Made by a program: the position numbers and the translations under genes. The notes beneath the pieces are model-generated. The model did no database searches. It saw only the letters and a list, made by a program, of their open reading frames with translations, and was not told the origin of the DNA. Source: Lyngbya sp. CCAP 1446/10 (GTDB taxonomy: Bacteria; Cyanobacteriota; Cyanobacteriia; Cyanobacteriales; Microcoleaceae). From it: a stretch of 64,000 bases of DNA. This document shows, piece by piece, positions 32,673 through 41,355 of the stretch. The number at the start of each line of letters is the position of its first letter. Position 1 is the stretch's first letter. The stretch is from positions 1 to 64,000 of the forward strand of contig NZ_JAIGNI010000007.1 in NCBI RefSeq assembly GCF_026130175.1, read 5' to 3'.

Positions 32673-33104
32673 ATGTGTTTCAAACATCAAGAATATATAG
32701 ATAAGCTTTCAACTCAATGCCCACCACTGGACTATGAACCTAAAGAAATGCTGGCTTTTAGATTTGTATTTAAACCCAATGATGAACGATCTATTGATAA
32801 CTTTAAACCAGTGCTGATAATAACTCCGCAGCGCAACCTAAAACCAGAAACTGAAGCAACCAGATGTCAAGGTTATGCGCTATCATTATTTGATACCAGG
32901 GAAAATGCCGAAAAACGTTATTTAAAACTAACAAAAAAAAGAAAAAAACTGCGTGATTCTCTGGGGACTCACATAGCAGCAGGAGCGCTCTGCAAGACAG
33001 ATGGAGTTCTCTCCAAAATAGATGATAACGGTCACTTCAGCCTACATGAATTTGCTACTGCTGATTTAGCAGCCAAATTTGTAATAACATCTTGTTTATT
33101 GTAA
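32673..33104 (+). CDS. hypothetical protein, first of an unknown pair
   Basis: From ATG 32673 (MCFKHQEYIDKLSTQCPPLDYEPKEMLAFRFVF) the protein has 143 aa. It includes ALSLFDTRENAEKRYLKL, a basic KKRKKLRDSLGTHIAAG and SKIDDNGHFSLHEF. The next gene starts 11 bp after its stop. The very AT-rich sequence upstream differs from the neighbours and suggests transfer. No domain is recognised. Confidence 0.65.
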   Translation: MCFKHQEYIDKLSTQCPPLDYEPKEMLAFRFVFKPNDERSIDNFKPVLIITPQRNLKPETEATRCQGYALSLFDTRENAEKRYLKLTKKRKKLRDSLGTHIAAGALCKTDGVLSKIDDNGHFSLHEFATADLAAKFVITSCLL

Positions 33105-33115
33105 GGTAGAAAAAT

Positions 33116-33571
33116 ATGGAACAATTAATAGGATTTAAACTAAGTAAATTTCCTCTAACTCTCAGAAGCATAGTCCATTTAGAGTATTTCGACGGCCCCC
33201 TGCTATCGCTTTTTGAGAATGAATACGGCGATAGCTATCTTTATTCTTGGTGCGATGTAGATAATTTGTACAATCGCTGGTTGGTTTTCAGAGTTGCACA
33301 ACTAACTCTCAAGCTTTACATAGAGGGACAAGTTTCATTGCACGAGTTAATTGTAAATCCTGTTGACGGATTTCTATATTCATTAGATATAGACAATGAT
33401 TTACAGGTGAAAAACACTTATTTAATCCTGCCTGAAAATTTACCGGAAATCTACTTGCCCGAAACAGATTCCTATTACGAACTGTCTGATTTAAATCGAG
33501 AAACTGCGGAAGAAGATAGGTTATTAATTTTTCAGAAATTTTCCAGTGAATCTCAACTTAGCAAGGTTTGA
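33116..33571 (+). CDS. hypothetical protein, second of an unknown pair (DUF6575-like)
   Basis: The 151-aa protein has a strand-rich start (FKLSKFPLTLRSIVHLEYFDGPLLSLFENEYGDSYLYSWCDVD) and an acidic end. The FDGPLLxLFxNxxGxxYLYxW stretch recalls small proteins grouped as DUF6575, whose function is unknown. The close pairing with the preceding gene suggests a two-gene module. Confidence 0.6.
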   Translation: MEQLIGFKLSKFPLTLRSIVHLEYFDGPLLSLFENEYGDSYLYSWCDVDNLYNRWLVFRVAQLTLKLYIEGQVSLHELIVNPVDGFLYSLDIDNDLQVKNTYLILPENLPEIYLPETDSYYELSDLNRETAEEDRLLIFQKFSSESQLSKV

Positions 33572-33635
33572 AGCTGACTAAACAACCAGATACCGACTTC
33601 TTGAAAAAGTCGGCATCTAATCGATCGCCCAATCG

Positions 33636-34982
33636 TCAGCCGCGATACTGAACCCGATAAATCCGGTTATTCCCTTCCTCAGTAAACAGCAAACTCCCAT
33701 CAGGTAAAACCAACAAACCAACAGGCCGCCCCCAAGTTTTCGGGCCCGACGGATCTGTGAGAAAACCAGTCAGAAAATCCTCATAATAACCTTGAGGCCG
33801 TCCAGTTGCCGCATTAAAGGGTACAAACACAATTTTATACCCAGTTCCTGCATTGCGGTTCCAACTGCCGCGAAACGCCACAAATGCCCCATTAAAAAAT
33901 CTTTTAGGAAACGTTTTTCCGTCATAAAACTGAAGTCCCAAAGCCGCAGAATGCGCCTGAAACAACACATCTGGCATCAATGTTTTAGCTGCTAAATCGG
34001 GTCGATCGCTCTTGCCGTTTTTAGCGTGGCGCGGGTCGAGCAAATTCGGCTTAAAATAAGTATAAGGCCAGCCGTAAAACTCGCCTTGACGAATTCTGGT
34101 CAAGTAATCCGGCACCAAATCATCTCCCAAACCGTCGCGTTCGTTGACTGTCGTGTAGAGTTGATTGGTTTTCGGGTGAAAATCCAATCCCACCGGATTT
34201 CGCAAACCGGAAGCAAATGTTTGTTGGCTTGTGCCGTCCAAATTCATCACTTGCACAGATGCTCTCGGCAGCGGTTCGGAGTCGGCATTAGACTGGGAAC
34301 CAACTGATACGAAAAGCTGGCGGTTGTTCGGGGAAGCGACAACATTTCGCGTCCAGTGTTGGTTGTAGCCACCGCCAGGTAAATCGGCAATCTTTTCACC
34401 GCTACCTGTTAATTGTTCCTGCCCTTTTGTGTAGGGAAATCGGCGGACTTCAGCGGTGTTTCCGAGGAAAAAATAGCGATCGGCAAAAGCCATGCCAAAG
34501 GGAATATTTAACCCATTTTGGGCGCTAGCAAAAGTCATGTTCACCTCAGCAACGCCGTCACCGTTGGCATCCCGCAGCAGCCTAATCCGATTTTGGCGCG
34601 TTTCTGTTACCAAAACATCCCCTGTCGGCGTTAAAGCCAGCCATCGGGGAGCGTCTAAATTGTCAGCAAAAACGTTGACGACAAAGCCAGGAGGCACTCG
34701 CAGCACTGGCGATGCGGGAATCGGTACTACTTGAGGAGGTTTTGAGGCGCTTTGGCTGGCGAAAGGTTGCGGTAAAGCAGTTGCAACAATGCGGATGGGC
34801 TGTGGCGAAAGCGGTTTGGTCGGTACAATTTGAGTTGTGCGAACATTTGTCAGCGGCGCAAGGGAGGGAATTTGCGACAGCGGACTTGGTGCGGGTACAG
34901 GAGTTGCTGTAGCATCTGTAGGTCGATCGCACGCAACCAGAGGTAACAGCAGAATTAGCAACAGGAAACGCAGGTAATACAT
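33636..34982 (-). CDS. PQQ-dependent sugar dehydrogenase-like lipoprotein
   Basis: The protein has a lipoprotein signal (YYLRFLLLILLLPLVACDRP, lipobox LVAC) and a Pro/Thr-rich spacer to about residue 100. A six-bladed beta-propeller of the soluble aldose sugar/sorbosone dehydrogenase class follows: LRVPPGFVVNVFADNLDAPRWLALTPTGDVLVTE, GLNIPFGMAFAD, FVSVGSQSNAD, GLRNPVGLDFHP, VFVPFNAATGRPQG and GSLLFTEEGNNRIYRVQYRG. Starts at 34982 (chosen for GTGGAG spacing) or 34991 are both possible. It probably oxidises sugars in the periplasm, if PQQ is available. Confidence 0.85.
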   Translation of the reverse strand: MYYLRFLLLILLLPLVACDRPTDATATPVPAPSPLSQIPSLAPLTNVRTTQIVPTKPLSPQPIRIVATALPQPFASQSASKPPQVVPIPASPVLRVPPGFVVNVFADNLDAPRWLALTPTGDVLVTETRQNRIRLLRDANGDGVAEVNMTFASAQNGLNIPFGMAFADRYFFLGNTAEVRRFPYTKGQEQLTGSGEKIADLPGGGYNQHWTRNVVASPNNRQLFVSVGSQSNADSEPLPRASVQVMNLDGTSQQTFASGLRNPVGLDFHPKTNQLYTTVNERDGLGDDLVPDYLTRIRQGEFYGWPYTYFKPNLLDPRHAKNGKSDRPDLAAKTLMPDVLFQAHSAALGLQFYDGKTFPKRFFNGAFVAFRGSWNRNAGTGYKIVFVPFNAATGRPQGYYEDFLTGFLTDPSGPKTWGRPVGLLVLPDGSLLFTEEGNNRIYRVQYRG

Positions 34983-35088
34983 AGCAGCCATTTCTCCACA
35001 ATTGCTCGACAATTCTATGATTTTAACTGCTCCTAAACAGCGAAGCCACCGCGCGCGCGATGGCTTAATTCCGTTTATAACGGTAACT

Positions 35089-35586
35089 CTACCAAAGTCC
35101 TCTCACAGGAGGAGCTGGACGGGGAGCCGGAATCGGACGGGGAGCCGGAATCGGAGCGGGAACCGGACGGGGAACCGGGCGGGGAGCCGGACGAGGTGGC
35201 GGTTCAGGAGTCGGACGCGGTGCGGGGGTGGCAGGACGAACAACGGTTGTAGAGACCACTTTATAATTGGGGATCACGGTGAGATTTTCCACCTGATCTC
35301 CCGATACCGTCGCTCTGACTTTCATTCCCGGTACGAGAGACGTAATTCTCAGGACGCATCTTTGAATCCTGAGAGTCCTGTACGGCCCGCTTTCTGGGCG
35401 AATTGTTACTATGTCGCCGACAATATTTTTGACAAAACCCGTAAAAATTTGAGCGTTTGCTGTTGTGGTGGTCTGTGTTTGGGCTATTTCAATTGCAGGG
35501 TTAGCCATCGCAGGATGCACTGAGACCGCCGAAATGAGCACCGACAGGGTTGCACCTGTCAATAATTTGATGTTCTGAAGACGCAT
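35089..35586 (-). CDS. secreted protein with a Pro-Arg-rich repetitive tail
   Basis: The 165-aa precursor starts with a signal peptide (MRLQNIKLLTGATLSVLISAVSVHPAMA). The middle part IFTGFVKNIVGDIVTIRPESGPYRTLRIQRCVL..LVPGMKVRATVSGDQVENLTVIP is a small beta-barrel-like (OB/SH3-type) domain. The last 50 residues are a chain of RPAP, RPVP and RPIP units coded by near-identical DNA repeats. The tail may bind cell-wall or anionic polymers. Function is unknown. Confidence 0.75.
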   Translation of the reverse strand: MRLQNIKLLTGATLSVLISAVSVHPAMANPAIEIAQTQTTTTANAQIFTGFVKNIVGDIVTIRPESGPYRTLRIQRCVLRITSLVPGMKVRATVSGDQVENLTVIPNYKVVSTTVVRPATPAPRPTPEPPPRPAPRPVPRPVPAPIPAPRPIPAPRPAPPVRGLW

Positions 35587-35947
35587 TGAAACCTCACATT
35601 AACTGCCTTTGAGGGTCGGGCTTGCTTTCGCTACGCGAAAATCCCAACCTTTAAACCTAATCCAGTTTAATCCCCGGAGTAGTAAATTTATGACAATCTC
35701 AAAAAAAGATTATCGAACAAGTTTTGAAAGACTGAATTATACATGAAAAGTTCCCCATTTACAACAAGTTCAGCGCTTGGCATCTCTTGAGTGTAGGCAT
35801 GATATATTGAGTTTGTTCGATCGACCGTTGCAGTTTTTTTGCGCCCACCTAACTGTTGTGGCACTCGCGGGAAACTCTGCCAACAGACAGATTCTGCTTG
35901 CCCGATGCAGTAGCGCCATAGTTTCAATTCGCGATCGCCAGCCTGCC

Positions 35948-36083
35948 ACAGTTGACAGTTGACAGTTGACAGTTGACAGTTGACAGTTGACAGTTGACTT
36001 TGGAGTGCGAAGTTTTTAGGCAGGGGATTTAAGCCCCAGCCTAAAAACAATCCACCTAAAGGTGGGGGCTTTAAATCCCCTGT
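35948..36083. repeat. 7-bp tandem repeat (ACAGTTG)n and adjacent inverted repeat in a 600-bp gap
   Basis: About seven copies of ACAGTTG run from 35948 to 35998. At 36014-36083, GGCAGGGGATTTAAGCCCC and GGGGGCTTTAAATCCCCTG form an inverted repeat. The rest of the gap between the genes ending at 35586 and starting at 36203 shows no convincing gene. Confidence 0.85.
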
Positions 36084-36202
36084 GCTTTGATGAACTTTCA
36101 ACTAAAAACGGCGCAATATTGACAGTCAAAAAGCCATCTCAAAACTTTTCAGATCGGGTGCGGTTGGCGGATAATTAGATAGGAACTTTGTAGGAACTGC
36201 TG

Positions 36203-36859
36203 ATGAGGAGTTTAGCGAACAAAAAAATGGTGAACAGCAAATTTTTATTTAACAAGCTAATTGCGTTGAGTTTGAGTGCAGCGCTGCTGTCTGTTGCCCT
36301 ACAGCAGCAGGCGACTGCCCAATTTGTTGCTAATTTAAGTAATAGTGCGATCGCCCAGCGCTCAAAATCCGATGTAAAATTGCCAAATCTCGGAGTTCCA
36401 GAACTGCCACCATTGGGCGAACCGTCTCAGTATATTCCCCAAGAACCAAAGGCGGCAGAAAATCCCATTGAGGAAGTACGTTTAGTGCTGAAATTGCGAG
36501 AACGTCGGGTCTATGTTTACCGCAAAAATAAGGTGCAAGCGAGTTTCCCGGTGGCGATCGGGAAACAGGGCTGGGAAACTCCCACGGGCAGCTTTAAAGT
36601 CATGCAAATGATTAAAGATCCTGCTTGGGAGCATCCTTGGACGGGAGAAATTGTACCCGCAGGGCCCGACAATCCGCTGGGTACAAGGTGGATCGGGTTT
36701 TGGACGGATGGTAAGAATGTGATCGGTTTTCACGGGACTCCGACTCTAGAGTCGATCGGGCGAGCAGCTTCTCACGGTTGTGTCAGAATGTTTGACAAAG
36801 ATGCCCAGGCTTTATTTGAGAAAGTCGCAGTTGGCACGACGGTGATAGTTGAAAAGTAA
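36203..36859 (+). CDS. L,D-transpeptidase (YkuD domain)
   Basis: The 218-aa protein has a signal peptide (LIALSLSAALLSVALQQQATAQ, ending near residue 40) and a YkuD domain at about 90-218: VRLVLKLRERRVYVYRKNKVQASFPVAIG, TPTGSFKV and the catalytic HGTPTLESIGRAASHGCVRM (His and Cys). It cross-links or modifies peptidoglycan stem peptides in the periplasm. The linker is Pro-rich. Confidence 0.9.
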   Translation: MRSLANKKMVNSKFLFNKLIALSLSAALLSVALQQQATAQFVANLSNSAIAQRSKSDVKLPNLGVPELPPLGEPSQYIPQEPKAAENPIEEVRLVLKLRERRVYVYRKNKVQASFPVAIGKQGWETPTGSFKVMQMIKDPAWEHPWTGEIVPAGPDNPLGTRWIGFWTDGKNVIGFHGTPTLESIGRAASHGCVRMFDKDAQALFEKVAVGTTVIVEK

Positions 36860-36891
36860 TTATTCGGAAACTGGGGTGCTTGAAAATATTC

Positions 36892-36997
36892 AGCAACAGG
36901 CAAGATGCCTGTGCCACTCTTGATGAATTTGATTATGGGGTGGGCCGGAGAACCCGCCCCCTTTCTTAGCAACAGGCAAGATGCCTGTTCCACAAAG
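36892..36997. repeat. two copies of the ACAGGCAAGATGCCTGT repeat
   Basis: AACAGGCAAGATGCCTGTGC at 36895 and AACAGGCAAGATGCCTGTTC at 36971 flank GGGGTGGGCCGGAGAACCCGCCCC. Confidence 0.85.
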
Positions 36998-36999
36998 AG

Positions 37000-38868
37000 T
37001 TAAATAGATTGCTGATATTTTTCCAGCAATTCTGGGATGTAATCGTAGCCATCAACACCAATTACCGGAATGATATTCGATCGACTTTTCGCCAAAGATT
37101 CTTTAAAAGCTTCAGCCCCCATTTGTCCGCGCAAAATAGTCAGCAAACCAGCCGATTGCCGCCACTCCATCGCCCCAATTTGCTCCAAAGTATACATCCC
37201 CAAACTACCAGCAAATATCGCTTGTTCTAGTTCATTCATCCTGTAATAAGCTTGAGCCAAATAAGCCAAATTCAGACCTTGCAAATACAAATCGCCCGAA
37301 AATTGGGCAGCTTGCCAACCTTTGACCAAATACTCGATCGCACCGGCGGCATTTTCCAGAGTAATTTTAGCAATTCCGAGGCTGCTAGAGCAAAAAGCTT
37401 GACTTTGCCTGTCTCCCAATTTCTCCGATAATAACAAGCCTTGCTCCAAATAGCCGATCGCACTTTCATAAACCTCCGGTTCCACCTCCTCCAACTGCCG
37501 CGCTTGAAACACCTCGCTGTAGCCCAAATTAGCCAGCGCATTTGCCTCACCTTGCCGCTCTCCCGCTTGTCGTGCCATAATTAAAGCCCGCTGACTGTAA
37601 TTAATCGCTTCTTGATAATTTTTTTGAGCAACATAATTGCGGCTGATGTGATTGAGATTAGCAACTTCGCAGGCCTTATCCTCCTCCAGACGGGCAATTT
37701 CCAGCGCTTGCTTGTGCAATAAGATCGATCGCTCATAGGCCCCAGCCGCCTGCATCGAATAACCCAAAAGTGTCAAAATCCGAGCCTTAGCTTGAGTACC
37801 CTCAACACGGCGCAGAGGTTCATCTAAATAATCCAAAGTATGCCGCAGAGCTTTACCATCAAACGAAGCAAAAATCCCGCCATAAAGCGGAAAGTATTCC
37901 CGCTGAGAAAACGCGCGCAAAATTTGCAAAGTCACTTGAAAACAAGCATTTGCCAACTGCTCGCCGCTCTTAGTAGAATTATTAAATCCACTAGCTAGCT
38001 GACTCCAAATTACCGCAAAAGTAATGTAAGTAGAAATCGAAGCTTTTGTGGATACTTTAGAATCGTAAACTTGCTTATCGAACCATGTCGCCAAAGCCCG
38101 CTGTAAGCACTGCAAAATAATTGCCAACTCAACCAATGTACTTAATTCTACATTAGACTGCTTGGCTGCCAGTTCAACGATAGAATCACCCCTGGCAATA
38201 GTCTGCAAAAGAGCGTGAGGAAACGGACTATTAACCTTTTTTGCCCAAAAAGCCCAAGGCCCATTTTGTTCGGGACTACCAGCGAATCCTAGCTGCTGCG
38301 GCTGATAAATCCAGCCGACGAGTTCCGGTTCCAAGCGCTGCCAAGATTCTAAACCTTTGGCAATCCCGCTGGTGATTTGCTGCAAATCTCGCTCGGTTTC
38401 GGGATTGGTAGTTTGCAGCATTTGTTGGTGCACGGATTTGGACAACTGCTGCAATTGCTCTAAAGTCAGCGGATGTTCTTTATTGGGATCGATTATTTGC
38501 AATATTGCCAGGAGGCGGCCGTTGGATTCGGCGGTAAGGATTTGTTGGATGGAAGATGCAATTTCGCGATCGACTCGGTTATCCTTCTGCCAGCGTTCCC
38601 ATTCTCCTTGGATGGTTTTTAGCGCTCTGAGGCTACGATTTGCCTTGGCTTGTTTGATTTCGTCCTTTTCATTTCTGAGCAGGTTTTCGGTGGCATCTAA
38701 GCGTTCGCCGAAACAGCGTTCAAAGATTTCGCCGGTGCCGGTGCCAATGTCTTGCACCAACATTTGATATACTTGTTCTTTAGAGCGAATTTGACCTTTG
38801 AGGGTGATTTCGACAATTTTATCGATCAGTGCTAGGTAGCGATCGCGCAATGAAGTAGATTCTGGCAT
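37000..38868 (-). CDS. TPR-repeat protein
   Basis: The 622-aa soluble protein has an unassigned helical N-terminal half (RDRYLALIDKIVEITLKGQIRSKEQVYQMLVQDIG..) and tetratricopeptide repeats in the second half (about 365-590: GAYERSILLHKQALEIARLEED, KNYQEAINYSQRALIMARQAGERQGEANALANLGYSEV, ESAIGYLEQGLLLSEKLGDRQSQAFCSSSLGIAKI). It is probably a protein-interaction scaffold. The specific partner is unknown. Confidence 0.85.
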   Translation of the reverse strand: MPESTSLRDRYLALIDKIVEITLKGQIRSKEQVYQMLVQDIGTGTGEIFERCFGERLDATENLLRNEKDEIKQAKANRSLRALKTIQGEWERWQKDNRVDREIASSIQQILTAESNGRLLAILQIIDPNKEHPLTLEQLQQLSKSVHQQMLQTTNPETERDLQQITSGIAKGLESWQRLEPELVGWIYQPQQLGFAGSPEQNGPWAFWAKKVNSPFPHALLQTIARGDSIVELAAKQSNVELSTLVELAIILQCLQRALATWFDKQVYDSKVSTKASISTYITFAVIWSQLASGFNNSTKSGEQLANACFQVTLQILRAFSQREYFPLYGGIFASFDGKALRHTLDYLDEPLRRVEGTQAKARILTLLGYSMQAAGAYERSILLHKQALEIARLEEDKACEVANLNHISRNYVAQKNYQEAINYSQRALIMARQAGERQGEANALANLGYSEVFQARQLEEVEPEVYESAIGYLEQGLLLSEKLGDRQSQAFCSSSLGIAKITLENAAGAIEYLVKGWQAAQFSGDLYLQGLNLAYLAQAYYRMNELEQAIFAGSLGMYTLEQIGAMEWRQSAGLLTILRGQMGAEAFKESLAKSRSNIIPVIGVDGYDYIPELLEKYQQSI

Positions 38869-38933
38869 AAGTTATTTTTAGTTAATAAATTTTTATTGAG
38901 ACAGCAGACAGTATTTCACGCTGCTACTTCATT

Positions 38934-39827
38934 TTACAGTTCATCTGGATTAATGCCCATTGCTCGCAGGCGATCGGCCAATTGATTGGCTCGTTGACTT
39001 TCCGATTCAGCCCGTTGTCTTTCCGATTCGGCTCGTTGTCTTTCAAATTCAGCTCGCTGTCTTTCCGATTCAGCGCGTTGCCTTTCTGATTCAGTTTGCT
39101 GTCTTTCAATTTCAGCTTGCTGCCTTTCAAATTCGGCTCGTTGGCTTTCCAATTGAGCTCGCTGTCTTTCAAATTCTTCAGGAGTCAGAACCAAATTACC
39201 ATTAAGATCATACCAGCGCAGCCACAACCTTTCATTTTGTAGAAAAGCGCCTTGCCACAAACCCAAACTTAACTGGATTTCCGGTATCCAGAATCGAGAA
39301 CCTGTTAACACTTGTTCGCGGTAACGGTTGCCAATCAAGCGAAATACTCTCAGTTGATTGTTGTATTTGCTAAAAACAAAGTAATAAGGAATTTTCAAAA
39401 TTCTCTCGTAAACTTGCCATTTAGTCGGCGGTTTGTTGGGTTCCGATTCTGTCAGCCCTAAATCTTCATCTTCCGTACTTGGTGATAGAAATTCCATCGC
39501 AATTAAAGGACTTACCACCTCATCCCAAATCACGTAACTTTGGCGCAAGTCTCTGTCTTGGTAAAATCTCGAAACGCCGACAACTAAATACCAATCGGGT
39601 CTTTTGTACCAATTGAGGTGGTTGGAGTCGTAGTATAGATTGAGATCGCTGGCAGAAAATACGCGATCGGCTGGATAATTAGGGGGAATGCAGCTATCGC
39701 ACAAAACTTGTGCTTGCAAGCGGTGGTATTCGTCAGGCAAACCAGGCTCCTCCGGGTCTTCACTGGGTAGATCGTACATCGTCGGTAGCACTTTTGCTTG
39801 GGAAGATTGCGAATCTGGTATGTACAT
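38934..39827 (-). CDS. Uma2/DUF820 family protein with a C-terminal ERQRAE coiled coil, copy 1
   Basis: The 297-aa protein has the cyanobacterial DUF820 (PD-(D/E)XK-like, Uma2) domain: ADRVFSASDLNLYYD, PDWYLVVGVSRFY, SYVIWDEVVSPLIAMEFLSPSTEDEDLG, KWQVYERILKIPYYFVFSKYNN and RFWIPEIQLSLGLWQGAF. The C-terminal 80 residues are heptads of ERQRAES/ERQQAE type, a likely coiled coil. It is almost identical to copy 2 but has two extra heptads and a different first 12 residues. Nuclease activity is predicted from the fold only. Confidence 0.85.
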   Translation of the reverse strand: MYIPDSQSSQAKVLPTMYDLPSEDPEEPGLPDEYHRLQAQVLCDSCIPPNYPADRVFSASDLNLYYDSNHLNWYKRPDWYLVVGVSRFYQDRDLRQSYVIWDEVVSPLIAMEFLSPSTEDEDLGLTESEPNKPPTKWQVYERILKIPYYFVFSKYNNQLRVFRLIGNRYREQVLTGSRFWIPEIQLSLGLWQGAFLQNERLWLRWYDLNGNLVLTPEEFERQRAQLESQRAEFERQQAEIERQQTESERQRAESERQRAEFERQRAESERQRAESESQRANQLADRLRAMGINPDEL

Positions 39828-39848
39828 GGTTATATGATTAGCATAAAA

Positions 39849-40706
39849 CTACAGTTCATCTGGATTAATGCCCATGTCTCGCAGGCGATCGGCCAATTGA
39901 TTTGCCCGTTGTTTTTCAAATTCAGCACGTTGCCTTTCCGATTCAGCTTGCTGTCTTTCAATTTCAGCTTGCTGCCTTTCAAATTCGGCTCGTTGGCGTT
40001 CCAATTCAGCTCGTTGGCTTTCCAATTGAGCTCGCTGTCTTTCAAATTCTTCAGGAGTCAGAACCAAATTACCATTAAGATCATACCAGCGCAGCCACAA
40101 CCTTTCATTTTGTAGAAAAGCGCCTTGCCACAAACCCAAACTTAACTGGATTTCCGGTATCCAGAATCGAGAACCTGTTAACACTTGTTCGCGGTAACGG
40201 TTGCCAATCAAGCGAAATACTCTCAGTTGATTGTTGTATTTGCTAAACACAAAGTAATAGGGAATCTTCAAGATCCTCTCGTAAACCTGCCACTTAGTCG
40301 GAGGTTTGTTTGGTGCGGATTCTGTCAGCCCCAAATCTTCATCTTCCGTACTTGGTGATAAAAATTCCATCGCAATTAAAGGACTTACCACCTCATCCCA
40401 AATCACATAACTTTGGCGCAAGTCTCTGTCTTGGTAAAATCTCGAAACGCCGACAACTAAATACCAATCGGGTCTTTTGTACCAATTGAGGTGGTTGGAG
40501 TCGTAGTATAGATTTAGATCGCTGGCAGAGAATACGCGATCGGCTGGATAATTAGGGGGAATGCAGCTATCGCACAAAACTTGTGCTTGCAAGCGGTGGT
40601 ATTCGTCAGGCAAACCAGGCTCCTCCGGGTCTTCACTGGGTAGATCGTACATCGTCGGTAGCACTTTTGCTTGGGAAGGCTGCGAGTCATGTTTGTATGC
40701 AGTCAT
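39849..40706 (-). CDS. Uma2/DUF820 family protein with a C-terminal ERQRAE coiled coil, copy 2
   Basis: The 285-aa copy lies 22 bp upstream of copy 1 on the same strand. The DUF820 domain differs at only one or two residues (SAPNK against SEPNK). The heptad tail is 14 residues shorter. The high identity points to a recent tandem duplication with copy-number change in the 21-bp repeat coding for the heptads. Confidence 0.85.
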   Translation of the reverse strand: MTAYKHDSQPSQAKVLPTMYDLPSEDPEEPGLPDEYHRLQAQVLCDSCIPPNYPADRVFSASDLNLYYDSNHLNWYKRPDWYLVVGVSRFYQDRDLRQSYVIWDEVVSPLIAMEFLSPSTEDEDLGLTESAPNKPPTKWQVYERILKIPYYFVFSKYNNQLRVFRLIGNRYREQVLTGSRFWIPEIQLSLGLWQGAFLQNERLWLRWYDLNGNLVLTPEEFERQRAQLESQRAELERQRAEFERQQAEIERQQAESERQRAEFEKQRANQLADRLRDMGINPDEL

Positions 40707-40834
40707 AGGATTACCCTGGCGAGACGGCTTGAGGAGATTGAAGCGGTACGGTAATTAGGACATTATAGCGGTTTTCCTTTTCTGGCGAGTGCTGCGAAGG
40801 GCGATCGTATCTTCCCAAACCAACCAAAAATGAT

Positions 40835-41083
40835 TTACGTGTAACTTTTGGTAGGAATTTGGATATATGAATCAGGCATTTCATTCTGCTGGTGAATAGC
40901 AAAGAAACGGCGCTCAATTTCTTTAAGCACTGCTGCATCATAATAAATCATGCCGCAATCAAGACAAATCTCAACGGTTGTGTTAGGAACTAGCAAGTAT
41001 TTACCTTTGTGACTGTAAAGGTAATTGATTTTACGTTCCTCATAGCGGTTGCTACCGCAGGTATTGCATCGGATTTCTCGCAT
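40835..41083 (-). CDS. YgiT/MqsA-type zinc finger antitoxin-like protein
   Basis: The 82-aa protein has two CxxC pairs (CNTCGSN and CLDCGMIYYD) in a YgiT-type zinc finger: MREIRCNTCGSNRYEERKINYLYSHKGKYLLVPNTTVEIC. The short ending (LKEIERRFFAIHQQNEM) is as in solitary YgiT members. These usually pair with a DUF4258 or other toxin gene upstream. Here the neighbour is a frameshifted DUF433 gene. Confidence 0.85.
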   Translation of the reverse strand: MREIRCNTCGSNRYEERKINYLYSHKGKYLLVPNTTVEICLDCGMIYYDAAVLKEIERRFFAIHQQNEMPDSYIQIPTKSYT

Positions 41084-41116
41084 GAGTTTATCCTCATAAT
41101 CCCGGATTTCGGATTC

Positions 41117-41325
41117 TCAATCGACAATTAGACAAGCTTGAATATCTTCTCTTTCTAGCCAAGGATAGCCTTCTAAAATAATTTCTGGTGTGTCGCCGAC
41201 TCTAGCATTCCTAGAATATGCTCAACAGCCAGACGGCGACCCCGAATAATCGGTTTTCCGTTAAATATTTTGGGGTTTACGGTAATTCGTTCTAAAAGTT
41301 TTTGAGCATCCATAATTTGAGGCAT
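41117..41325 (-). pseudogene. frameshifted DUF433 antitoxin gene
   Basis: From ATG at 41325 the frame gives MPQIMDAQKLLERITVNPKI followed by FNGKPIIRGRRLAVEHILGML, then stops. In another frame the rest of DUF433 continues: VGDTPEIILEGYPWLEREDI followed by QACLIVD to TGA at 41117. One indel near 41190 breaks it. The DUF433 signature (NPxxxxGxPxIxGxRxxVxxIL..GxTPEEIL) is clear. Confidence 0.8.
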
Positions 41326-41355
41326 AATTAGATAATCACTATTTTATCATATTTA

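Noticed and set aside
35688-36101. 137-aa minus-strand frame
   Set aside because: It is composed of an inverted repeat and an ACAGTTG heptamer tract (QLSTVNCQLSTVNCQ).
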